From Methylocystis sp. L43 (GTDB lineage Bacteria > Pseudomonadota > Alphaproteobacteria > Rhizobiales > Beijerinckiaceae): a stretch of 64,000 bases of DNA. The position numbers and the translations under genes were made by a program. The notes under the pieces were generated by a model that ran no database searches, had not been told where the DNA came from, and worked only from the letters and a program-made list of their open reading frames with translations. This document shows, in pieces, positions 28,069 to 35,610 of this stretch (its first letter is position 1; each line of letters starts with the position of its first letter). The DNA lies in the NCBI RefSeq assembly GCF_015709525.1, contig NZ_JADNRA010000019.1, positions 34,967 through 98,966 on the forward strand, given 5' to 3'.

Positions 28069-28266
28069 CTAACTTGAATTTCCGTCGCCCAAATTCCATA
28101 GCCGATCCAGCAGTATTTTCAGATCGGCGTGGCAGCGGTCGATATGCTCTCGAATGACGACTCGGTCGTCATGCGTCAGAGTATCCAGCCTGATGTCAAA
28201 CCACTCGCGTCGAATCGTCTCACGCAGCAAGTCTATTTCTCGTATTAGCTTCTCAGTTTCGGTCAT
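28069..28266 (-). CDS. Small helical protein of unknown function
   Basis: A 65-residue charged protein predicted to be almost entirely helical (TEKLIREIDLLRETIRRE and VVIREHIDRCHADLKILLD), possibly a coiled coil. The ATG has only a weak AGGT-type ribosome site. It is not recognised. It sits in the decayed region after tRNA-Gln and could be a surviving cargo gene. Confidence 0.45.
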   Translation of the reverse strand: MTETEKLIREIDLLRETIRREWFDIRLDTLTHDDRVVIREHIDRCHADLKILLDRLWNLGDGNSS

Positions 28267-28416
28267 CGTGCGGACCTGTGTTCAGCCACAATCACCGCTC
28301 TCACCGCGTCCTGTGGCGGCCTTATCCCACCCAAATGCAGCACCGCATAAAAACGCCGCTTAGAGGAAAAGGGTGAAGTTCAGATTTCCAGCAACTGTTT
28401 GACTATGTCGTCGGCT

Positions 28417-28689
28417 TCAAAACTCGTGAGACCGACGAGAATTTGATGGTTCATCTTCCTGCGCGCTCAACAAACGAAGATCGGCCTGATCTTTTCCCAC
28501 ATTTTGCGAAGCTGTCGCGTCGGCCGCACCAGCCTTCGCCTCTTCAATTAAGTTGGAAAGCTGCTTTCTAAGAACACGCCCTTCAATGTGGCGCCCATCA
28601 TAGCCCTCGCGCTCAAGGCGCGCGATGATCTCGCCAATCCTGCGACACGCTCCGGAGCGTGCAAGGTCAAACGCTCGCTCGTTGCTGTC
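28417..28689 (-). pseudogene. Broken small conserved-type gene
   Basis: The minus strand is open for 90 codons, with ERAFDLARSGACRRIGEII and ARLEREGYDGRHIEGRVL followed by a Lys/Glu-rich tail, which looks like the small proteins of that layout I know from Rhizobiales. There is no start codon before the conserved part: the frame is blocked by TAA at 28690-28692, and an ATG lies just upstream in another frame. I read it as a gene with a 5' frameshift. Its function is unknown. Confidence 0.4.
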
Positions 28690-28809
28690 TTATTCGGATG
28701 CATGGCGATCCGATCATTGGGAGATAGGCGTCATTTGGCTCCCGGACCCGACGCGTCAATGGGCGCGCCGGACATTAGCCGACGCAAAAGTAATCGCTCG
28801 AGTGCTGGT

Positions 28810-29016
28810 TCACGTATCTCCTAACCCAGGTCGTCGGGGGGTTATGGCGCGCCCCTCCGGAAGGCGTGCGACGAAATCGACCATCTGATACGCAGAAGGG
28901 GATTCTTCAGGGCGCCGCACTTTCGAGATCGCCTCGTCATCAACGCTTTGCTTCGTCATCTTGAGCATGGACGCGGATCGCGTCGATGAATCGGTTTCCA
29001 GCGGAAAGAACTTCAC
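28810..29016 (-). CDS. Possible small hypothetical protein
   Basis: An open frame of 68 codons from GTG, or 52 from the ATG at 28968. The C-terminal part (PEESPSAYQMVDFVARLPEG) reads like a real protein rather than an antisense shadow. Ribosome sites are weak and there are no neighbours to support it. No function can be suggested. Confidence 0.3.
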   Translation of the reverse strand: MKFFPLETDSSTRSASMLKMTKQSVDDEAISKVRRPEESPSAYQMVDFVARLPEGRAITPRRPGLGDT

Positions 29017-29134
29017 GCCGCCTCCGACATTTCCCGCGCGCGCAAGCGCGCCAAGATGGGTTAAACTTTAGTGCGGTTGCGCCAAAATACACTAAACCTG
29101 CATTATCCGCGGGGGTTCGAGAGGAGAAACGATC

Positions 29135-29686
29135 ATGTCGTCACCGTTGGCGCGCATGGCGCTCGGAGCTGTAGTAGGCGCGGCGGGCGTCGCGCTATTG
29201 GGCCCGCACATAGCGCGACGCGCACGTCCGGCCGCGAAAGCCGCGCTGAAAGCAGCCCTGGCGGCAATGCACGAGGCGCGGATACGGGGCGGCGAAATCG
29301 CCGAAGCCGCCGAGGATCTCTACGCCGAGGCAAAGGCGGAAGCGGAGGCCGAGACTGAAGCCGCGGGGGGCGCGGCGCCTGTCGCAGAGCCCACGGCCGT
29401 TCTCGACAAAGTCAATTCCCAGATGAATCGTGATGGCGCTTTTTCCCCTCGACCCGAGGAAACGGTCATGACAAAGCAACCGGGACTCGACGGCCGCCAT
29501 CGAGACAAGAACGGTAGAATCAGCAAGAAGCATGGCAATACGCTTATATCCACATTGCGTCAGACCTATGGGGCCGGATTCGCTCCGGGGCGGTCTGACG
29601 ATGAGAGACTGGCAGATGTTCTGCACGACCTCGACGAGCCGTCTCTCAGTCATCTGATCCATGACGTGCAAAAGCAATCGACTTGA
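29135..29686 (+). CDS. DUF5132-like N terminus fused to a small conserved GLDGRHRDKNG-type domain
   Basis: A 183-residue protein with a strong AGAGGAG ribosome site. Residues about 5-25 are a hydrophobic Gly/Ala-rich segment and residues 28-75 an Ala/Glu-rich helix, the layout of DUF5132-type small membrane-associated proteins. After a linker, residues 112-183 (from MTKQPGLDGRHRDKNG) look like a separate small protein that I know as a free-standing rhizobial type. An internal ATG at 29468 with GAGG 8 nt upstream could start that protein alone. It may be either a true fusion or two in-frame gene products. Confidence 0.6.
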   Translation: MSSPLARMALGAVVGAAGVALLGPHIARRARPAAKAALKAALAAMHEARIRGGEIAEAAEDLYAEAKAEAEAETEAAGGAAPVAEPTAVLDKVNSQMNRDGAFSPRPEETVMTKQPGLDGRHRDKNGRISKKHGNTLISTLRQTYGAGFAPGRSDDERLADVLHDLDEPSLSHLIHDVQKQST

Positions 29687-29916
29687 TTCGTGTTTGATGA
29701 CGGACGACCTCGACACCCATCATTGGATTGAGCAGCTGCAAATTGCTTTCGTCGCTTTTTGGCGCTGCTGAAGGAGTGTTGCTGACGTTTCTGGTCAATA
29801 ATTATTGTTACGAAATTCACCGACTTCTTTTTTTGTCCGTCGGCGTCTCCATATGATGTGCTCGACAGATATTGCCGACAAGCCAAAGCCGCCATCGCAC
29901 TGAAGGAATGGACATC

Positions 29917-30003
29917 ATGGATATCCAGACGCTGCTCCTCATTATTATTGTTGTTCTCCTGCTTGGCGGAGGCGGTTGGTACGGCCGAGGACGTTGGTTT
30001 TAG
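29917..30003 (+). CDS. Tiny single-span membrane protein (28 residues)
   Basis: A very short open frame with an AAGGA ribosome site 9 nt before the ATG at 29917 (another ATG is at 29908). The product is MDIQTLLLIIIVVLLLGGGG followed by WYGRGRWF: one hydrophobic helix, a glycine hinge and a basic aromatic tail. Similar tiny proteins are common beside stress genes in Rhizobiales. Its function is unknown. Confidence 0.55.
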   Translation: MDIQTLLLIIIVVLLLGGGGWYGRGRWF

Positions 30004-30389
30004 ACACGAGGCAAGCGCCCGCCGCGGATCAAGTCTGAATTTAATAACGCGCCTCCCGGCGTTATGATGTTGTCCGAGGCCTGGGCGCGACCCATCACCG
30101 GATCGCGCCCCAGCAGCGAAAAACCGAATTTAGATGTTCGGGGAACCTTCTCGATGGCCTCCAGGCGAAGCGCGACAACTCGCCCGCCTTTTTTCACCGG
30201 TTTGGCCGCGCTCGGATAGGCGCGGTTCTTGTAACCGAGATGGTTTTTGGCGTTACAGTGTGAAATTGCTTCAAAGTCCTTCCGAACGAACCGCTGAGTT
30301 GTGACCGTATCCAGTCTAGCGCCGAGGGGAGTTCGCTTCGAGGTAAAGATAGCTTCGTCAACGGTTGACCTTGATGTACGCTCGTCCAC
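30000..30389 (-). CDS. Possible hypothetical protein
   Basis: A 129-codon open frame on the minus strand from GTG. The C-terminal part (RVVALRLEAIEKVPRTSKFGF and LLGRDPVMGRAQ) reads like a folded protein, but no good ribosome site is seen and there is no family match I can name. It lies in a gap of about 500 bp with nothing else in it. Confidence 0.3.
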   Translation of the reverse strand: MDERTSRSTVDEAIFTSKRTPLGARLDTVTTQRFVRKDFEAISHCNAKNHLGYKNRAYPSAAKPVKKGGRVVALRLEAIEKVPRTSKFGFSLLGRDPVMGRAQASDNIITPGGALLNSDLIRGGRLPRV

Positions 30390-30517
30390 CCGCCATGGCC
30401 ATTAAGCGTATTATTAAAACTATTCGCGGCGAATTAATGCGCGTGACGCTGGCTTTGTCATATCAACCGGCTAATCTTGATGCTGCTTAGCCGCCCATCA
30501 CCAGTGAGGATATCGCC

Positions 30518-30913
30518 ATGAAGGGCTTTGTCGAAGACATTGAGGAACTGACCGAAGAGAACAAGGACTTCCGACGCGTTCTCTATACGGGCAAGCACCT
30601 TCAATTGGTGCTGATGGCTCTAAAACCCGGGGAGGAAATCGGAGAGGAAATCCACTCGGACCACGACCAGTTTTTTCGGGTCGAAAAAGGCAAGGGCGAA
30701 GTGCTGATTGACGGCGTCCGTACGAAGATTAAGAGCGACGATGCGATCGTCGTGCCCGCAGGCGCCCGCCACAACGTCATAAACACGGGTGAAAAGCCTT
30801 TGAAGCTCTATACCATTTATGGCCCGCCGGATCACCGGGACGGCGTCGTCCGCGCCACTAAGGCGGAGGCCGAAGCTGGTGACGAGCACTTCGATGGCAA
30901 GACGACGGAGTAG
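30518..30913 (+). CDS. Single-domain cupin protein
   Basis: A 131-residue cupin. Motif 1 is GEEIGEEIHSDHDQFFRVEKGKGEV with the metal-binding His/His/Glu pattern, and motif 2 is VVPAGARHNVINTG with the last His. The HDQFFRV setting is typical of a small stand-alone cupin group, close in look to mannose-6-phosphate isomerase-like cupins. A GTGAGGA ribosome site precedes the ATG. No partner gene indicates the substrate. Confidence 0.8.
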   Translation: MKGFVEDIEELTEENKDFRRVLYTGKHLQLVLMALKPGEEIGEEIHSDHDQFFRVEKGKGEVLIDGVRTKIKSDDAIVVPAGARHNVINTGEKPLKLYTIYGPPDHRDGVVRATKAEAEAGDEHFDGKTTE

Positions 30914-31084
30914 CCGCTCAAGGTTGTGCGCGGCAAACCGATCGCCCCTTTTTGCCTGCCGCCTCGAGCATCGGCCGCCGTCCCGAACCTGACTGTGGCC
31001 ACCGCGAACTCTCGGCAGACAGAAGCGCAAAAAATCAGGTTAAGGATCTGATGTCGCGCGCGGACCTGTTCGTCCTTCATCGCT

Positions 31085-32197
31085 CTACTTGGCGTTATCG
31101 TCCACATTGAGGAAATCACGAAAAGCGGCAATCATTGACGGGATCAGCTTTGCCCATCCGGCATAGTCCTGTTTCACCCTTTCGGCTGCAACTTTAGCAG
31201 CGCCGTGCAGCCAATCGACCGGGCGCGCGTCGAGATCATTGCGAATGGCTGGCGTTTGCTCTTCGCTGGCGGCGTGGATTGCGCCGAGATCGAAGCCCAT
31301 GGCCTCGAGCAATTGGAGGTTCAGCTTAGCGCCTGCGTTGTCGCCGAGGTCAATCTTTCGGGAATCGGCCGCAATCCGCCGTAAGATGAAACCGTCATAG
31401 ATATGAAGGAAGGGATCAGGCGATCGATATTTTCCCGTGGCTAGATCGATAAAAGAAGACGGGCGCGCGTCTCCGCCATGGGCCCACTGCCACGCGGACG
31501 GCGCCAGCGCCTTCGCCTCCCGTATGACGCTCCCGCCGCGCCAGTCCGCGACCGCCACGAAACGTTGTCGCCCCAACCCTCCACTGCCCTTTCTACGAGA
31601 CGCGAACCTCTCGACGACGGCATCCGTGGGGAGACTCGAACGCAGAGCGCTCTTGACCTCATCCGGCGGGATAGCCGCCGGATACTTCCTGACCTCGTCC
31701 CAGAATTTTACCCGCTCTTCGTCGGTGCAGGCCACGAACGGCAGCATCCAGGCTGCGTTCTCATCGAGCAGCGTTGGCCTCGGGTGGTCCAGACCTCTCC
31801 GGTACCCAGCGGCAATGGCGCTGGCGGCGTCGTGGTTGCTGAACGCCAAGCCCTGAGCGAGCCTGACGCTCGTCGCAAGTCGGACAAGGTCAAGGGGATA
31901 TGGAATGACCGCCGCCTCATCGAAATCATTCACGCCCCACACCAAACGACCTTCGGCGTCGCGCCACGTCCCGAAGTTTTCGACATGAGTATCGCCGACG
32001 CTAAGAACGGCCGGCGCATCACTTAGATCGGCGCAAATTTTCTCGATTGTCTTCGCCCATCGGAAGAATGTGGCGCGAAGGAAGGTGAAGGCGTCCTTCT
32101 TCATCTTCTCGTGTTTATGCTCGAGGTCTGCTTCAACCACTTGGCACTGGTTACGAAGCCACGCCTCGTATGCATCGGTGTCAGCCCGAAAGGACAT
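31085..32197 (-). CDS. DUF2252 family protein
   Basis: A 370-residue protein of the DUF2252 family, which has a kinase-like fold. The conserved stretches are SVGDTHVENFGTWRDAEGRLVWGVNDFDEA (about 67-96; the DxHxxNFG and NDFDE motifs) and the ALAPSAWQWAHG segment. No signal peptide is present. The family is of unknown function and may act as an atypical kinase. It lies 123 bp after the lytic transglycosylase gene on the same strand, so the two may share a transcript. Confidence in the family is high. Confidence 0.85.
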   Translation of the reverse strand: MSFRADTDAYEAWLRNQCQVVEADLEHKHEKMKKDAFTFLRATFFRWAKTIEKICADLSDAPAVLSVGDTHVENFGTWRDAEGRLVWGVNDFDEAAVIPYPLDLVRLATSVRLAQGLAFSNHDAASAIAAGYRRGLDHPRPTLLDENAAWMLPFVACTDEERVKFWDEVRKYPAAIPPDEVKSALRSSLPTDAVVERFASRRKGSGGLGRQRFVAVADWRGGSVIREAKALAPSAWQWAHGGDARPSSFIDLATGKYRSPDPFLHIYDGFILRRIAADSRKIDLGDNAGAKLNLQLLEAMGFDLGAIHAASEEQTPAIRNDLDARPVDWLHGAAKVAAERVKQDYAGWAKLIPSMIAAFRDFLNVDDNAK

Positions 32198-32320
32198 ATC
32201 TGTTCTCCTCGCTCAATCATCGCCGAATGTCTCGCGGAGTTTGGATCGAGAGATGTGGCGTCGGCTCAGATCAATGTTCGAACCGAGAGTTCGGTTCGCG
32301 ACACACCGCTCGAAGTGTCA

Positions 32321-33781
32321 TCATTTCGCGGCGCCCATGTCCTCCCGAGCTTTTCCGCCCGCTTCGAGACGCTGGGCGGCGAGCCGGTAGGATATGTAAT
32401 ATTTATAGATGTTGCTGACGTATTGAACGGGCGTGAGCCCCGACACTTTGGCCGCGCCCACCTCGACATTATTGAACCAGACGTTCGGATCGAGACCCGC
32501 CTGCTGCGCGGCGGCTCGGAACTTGCGCAAATTGCCAGGCCCGGCATTGTAGGCGGCGAAGCTCATCAAGGTCCGATTCACCGGATCGATCGCAAGATCC
32601 GAAACATACGTATCGGCAAGATAGCGGAGATAGGCGGCCCCGGCGTGAACGTTGCGATCTGGGTCACGATCGACCCCAGTGATTCCGATGGGTGCGCCGG
32701 CCGCGGTCGAGGGCTTGATTTGCATTAGGCCCACCGCGCCAGCCGAGCCGCGTCGGGACTGGTCGAGGTGAGATTCCTGATAGGCTTGAGCGACGATCAT
32801 CAGATAGTCGAAATTGTATTGCGCGCCGTAACGGCGAAAGAGGTCGATAACCGCGACAAATTTTCTAGCCTCGCTCTCGTCAAGAGCGTTCTTTACAATC
32901 CGCTTGTCCGAGAAATAGCGTCGCCGGATCGTGGCGCCGAAGCTGGTGATCGCGCGATGCGCCCCGATGAATGCGTTTAGCGCGGACTTGAGCCCCGGGC
33001 TGTTCTTGCGAATCGCCCATGCGACCTCCCCGCCTTCGCTAACGATAAGGTCGTTGCGTGGAAGCGCTCTGGGAAAGATCTTGGACCATATTGTGGCTTT
33101 GTGATCGTCGATGACAACATAAGGTAGCAGTCCGGCGTTCACCATCTCGATCAAGTCTTCATCCTCAAGGTTCTCATCAATCGGGATGCTTACAATCGGC
33201 TTCAGGCCTTTGGCCACAAATGTGTTGCTTAGCCTCGCAAGATGGCCCGCATAGCTGCTTGAAAGGCGCACGTGGATCTCGCGTCCGCTGAGGCTCTCAA
33301 TCGTGTCCAGCCTCGGCGAGGTGGGGCCGGTGACGACAATCTCCTTGACGTTCTTCAACCACGGATCGACGAAGTCGACGTCGGCCAGACGCGCGGGCGT
33401 AATTGTCAAATTGGCTCCGACGGCGTCTCCTTTGCCCTCGTTCAACGCCTGTAAGAGGCGATCGCGGGCCGTGGGAAGGAAGGTGACATGGAAGCGACGC
33501 GTCTCGGATTTGTGTTGCGCATTGATCCAATCCTCGAGTGCGCGACCGAATTCCGCAATGACGCCCATCTGACGGCCGCGGTCCATGAAAAAGAGGGTCT
33601 TGCTGTAAGGAACAAGAATTCGAAGCGCCCTTCGCTTCAACATCGCAGAAAAATCGCCTGTCCAGTCGCGGGCTCTTGGAAGCGTTAATCGCTGGCCGAT
33701 CACGGTTTGCGCCTGCGTAAACGAAATCGATCCAATCGCTAACGCAAAAAGACACAGCAAAGTGACGATCCGGGTAGGCAT
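32321..33781 (-). CDS. MltF-like membrane-bound lytic transglycosylase
   Basis: A 486-residue periplasmic protein with a signal peptide (first ~24 residues, cut after TQAQ). Residues about 50-300 form a periplasmic solute-binding-like domain (for example RALRILVPYSKTLFF and ADVDFVDPWLKNVKEIVV). Residues about 320-460 form an SLT domain with the catalytic Glu in AQAYQESHLDQ, followed by GAVGLMQIKPSTA and SFAAYNAGPGN. This is the architecture of E. coli MltF, which cleaves peptidoglycan and may be controlled by its binding domain. A perfect 15-bp palindrome lies about 110 bp upstream of the start. Confidence 0.9.
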   Translation of the reverse strand: MPTRIVTLLCLFALAIGSISFTQAQTVIGQRLTLPRARDWTGDFSAMLKRRALRILVPYSKTLFFMDRGRQMGVIAEFGRALEDWINAQHKSETRRFHVTFLPTARDRLLQALNEGKGDAVGANLTITPARLADVDFVDPWLKNVKEIVVTGPTSPRLDTIESLSGREIHVRLSSSYAGHLARLSNTFVAKGLKPIVSIPIDENLEDEDLIEMVNAGLLPYVVIDDHKATIWSKIFPRALPRNDLIVSEGGEVAWAIRKNSPGLKSALNAFIGAHRAITSFGATIRRRYFSDKRIVKNALDESEARKFVAVIDLFRRYGAQYNFDYLMIVAQAYQESHLDQSRRGSAGAVGLMQIKPSTAAGAPIGITGVDRDPDRNVHAGAAYLRYLADTYVSDLAIDPVNRTLMSFAAYNAGPGNLRKFRAAAQQAGLDPNVWFNNVEVGAAKVSGLTPVQYVSNIYKYYISYRLAAQRLEAGGKAREDMGAAK

Positions 33782-34191
33782 CGACGGCCTCAGACCAAAT
33801 GGCGACGGTTCGAGCTGCTTCGGCGGCGACGTCCGACGCCAAATGCTTGCTTATATTGTCCCGGAGTGCTCGAGCGCGAAAGCCATGTGTCGCCATTGGC
33901 GACGACAATCGCGTTTAGAGCAGCGAAAGCTTGGCCAATGCGAATTGAACGTCAAAATTCTGCATCTCTTCACGTCAGCAAAGCGCGCCTGTTGAAGGGC
34001 GCGAGAAAATGAGCATCACGAGTGACGCGACGTGATTGAGGCTCGCAGCTAGGGCGAAAGGCTGGCGCGGCCTTATGTCTCAATCATTGCGCTACCGAGC
34101 TTTTCCGTAATCGACTATCATCACGCTATTAACAAATCGGGATACGCAATGCGGAATACCGCGTTGCCGACCGTAATTGAGGAGACCGACC
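33782..34191. other. 410-bp gap between mltF-like and csbD-like genes
   Basis: Divergent promoters must lie here. The clearest sequence feature is the palindrome GTCGCCATTGGCGAC at 33889-33903. No coding region is convincing. Confidence 0.4.
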
Positions 34192-34383
34192 ATGGGCAGC
34201 ACAACCGACAAGATCAAGGGTGCGGCAAATCAGGCTGCGGGGACAGTCAAGCAGGGGGTCGGCCAAGCAGTGGGCAATCCGAACCTTGAGCTCGAAGGCG
34301 CCGTGCAGGAGCTCAAAGGCGAAGCTCAGGAGGCCGTCGGAAAGGCTAAGGACGCCGTAAAGAAGCTCGTCGACAAGGCTTAA
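34192..34383 (+). CDS. CsbD family stress protein
   Basis: A 63-residue CsbD-like protein with a GAGGAG ribosome site. Features are the N-terminal DKIKGAANQAAGTVKQGVG repeat unit, then NLELEGAVQELKGEAQEAVGKAKDAVKKL, all helical and rich in Ala, Lys and Gly. The family is induced by general stress in many bacteria; its molecular role is not settled. A strong intrinsic terminator follows. Confidence 0.92.
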   Translation: MGSTTDKIKGAANQAAGTVKQGVGQAVGNPNLELEGAVQELKGEAQEAVGKAKDAVKKLVDKA

Positions 34384-34404
34384 CTTGACCTCATCCTGAG
34401 CGTG

Positions 34405-34435
34405 AAAAAGGCGGCCCTACAGGCCGCCTTTTTAT
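34405..34435 (+). terminator. Rho-independent terminator of the csbD-like gene
   Basis: A perfect 12-bp stem AAAAAGGCGGCC / GGCCGCCTTTTT with a 5-nt loop (CTACA) ends in a T-rich tract, 22 bp after the stop codon. It could work in both directions. Confidence 0.9.
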
Positions 34436-34567
34436 TTGGTCGTTTGACCAGCCCCGGGGAGACCAGAGCGGAACGTGTCTCGGCAAGGGATGGCAGATCA
34501 ACTTGGGATTGGCCATGCTAGTGTGCGCAGGGTGTTGAAGCATTGATATCGTTCAGGGTGATGCGTG

Positions 34568-34867
34568 ATGGGCAAGGAACCAAAAACTTCACATCAGGAT
34601 AACCCGCTGCTCCGCGCCTTATCCAGATGGGAGAACGAGGGCGGTAGAACCGATGCAGATCGGGAAACGCGGGCTGCTCTGGCCAAGGAAGAAGAAGCAC
34701 TCATTTTGCAGTGCTTGGGAGCGGCGGTCATCAGCCGCTGGAATAATCTACCCACGGAAGTCCAGCGGGATCTATTCGCACGCGCCGTTTCTGTCGGCGA
34801 GCCGCTCCCCACAGCGGACCTGAAAGAGCAACTCGCTCGCTTTCTTCACAGCCACAAAGATTTGTGA
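34568..34867 (+). CDS. Small hypothetical protein
   Basis: A 99-residue soluble protein from the ATG at 34568 (GTG at 34565 is possible). It has an SRWENEGGRTDADRE segment, a hydrophobic helix ALILQCLGAAVISRWNNLP, then LPTADLKEQLARFLHSHKD. Small proteins of this type are common in alphaproteobacteria, but no function is known to me. Confidence 0.6.
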   Translation: MGKEPKTSHQDNPLLRALSRWENEGGRTDADRETRAALAKEEEALILQCLGAAVISRWNNLPTEVQRDLFARAVSVGEPLPTADLKEQLARFLHSHKDL

Positions 34868-35198
34868 CTGCGGTGATAGGACCTCCTGATTTCGCCGTGT
34901 CGTCAAACAACCGCGCCGAATTTCCTCGATGCCGGCCGTTATAGCCATCGCCAAGGCGCCCCAGAATGTCACTCGTGCTGTGGCGCGCAAAACATTCGCC
35001 CCGCCTGCTTTTAATTGCGTTCAACGCGCGGATCGCCTTGCGAAAAGCGCCGCTGATTATAACGAGGCGTGATGCATCGGAGACGTGGTCCCTCATCCAA
35101 TCCTTGGCAGGCCACTTTGTCGGTTCGCACGAATCTAGATCGCGGAAGCGACACCTTCTCCCACTGACGTGGATACGCGTCGAGGCATTGGACACATC
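34868..35198. other. Gap with no convincing gene
   Basis: Open frames on both strands in this stretch overlap each other and lack ribosome sites and family features. It adjoins two insertion-sequence scars, so decayed mobile DNA is likely. Confidence 0.4.
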
Positions 35199-35293
35199 CC
35201 ATCGTCGCACGGTCTCGTAGGAAACCGCGACGCCCCGTTCAGCAACAGATCTTCCACGTCGCGGAAGCTCAGGGCACAGCTGAGTTTGGTCAT
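35199..35293 (-). pseudogene. IS6-family-like transposase remnant
   Basis: On the minus strand an ATG at 35293 starts MTKLSCALSFRDVEDLL. A shift to the next frame then gives AERGVAVSYETVRRW. Together they match the LSFRDVEDLLAERG and VSYETVRRW core near the N terminus of IS6/IS240-type transposases. The DDE domain is missing. This is a scar with at least one frameshift. Confidence 0.7.
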
Positions 35294-35429
35294 CTTGGCC
35301 GATACGAGCGGGAGGTCAGCAACGGTAAGCGCCTAATGTGACAATGCCCAGAGACTCGCCCCGACCAAGGTGATTTCTCGAGACGCCCTGGATAGTGCGA
35401 AAAACGCCTATGATCAGGCGCAGGTTGAC

Positions 35430-35576
35430 TGAACGAGGCCACGATCGACTCTGCAGTAAGTCCCCTCGGTCACGCCGATCGCGCGAACAGCGTCCGCGAC
35501 TTGTCGTTATGAGGTCGACACATCCGCCCGTCGCAACTTGGCGACGATTCTCCGGCTTGTGACGCCTGCTCGGCAT
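35430..35576 (-). pseudogene. IS3-family OrfA remnant
   Basis: From an ATG at 35576 on the minus strand the translation starts MPSRRHKPE. One frame over it continues RIVAKLRRADVSTS, then a stop, then RQVADAVRAIGVTEGTYCR, the helix-turn-helix of IS3-family OrfA. A frameshift and an internal stop show that it is dead. OrfB is not present. Confidence 0.75.
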
Positions 35577-35610
35577 TGCGATCATCGTCCCGTCACAAGT
35601 CGGCTAACGC

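Noticed and set aside
34731..35210. A 159-codon minus-strand frame in the gap before the IS scars
   Set aside because: It contains part of the IS6-type scar in frame (ending VRRW) but the rest has no recognisable family; treated as decayed mobile DNA.
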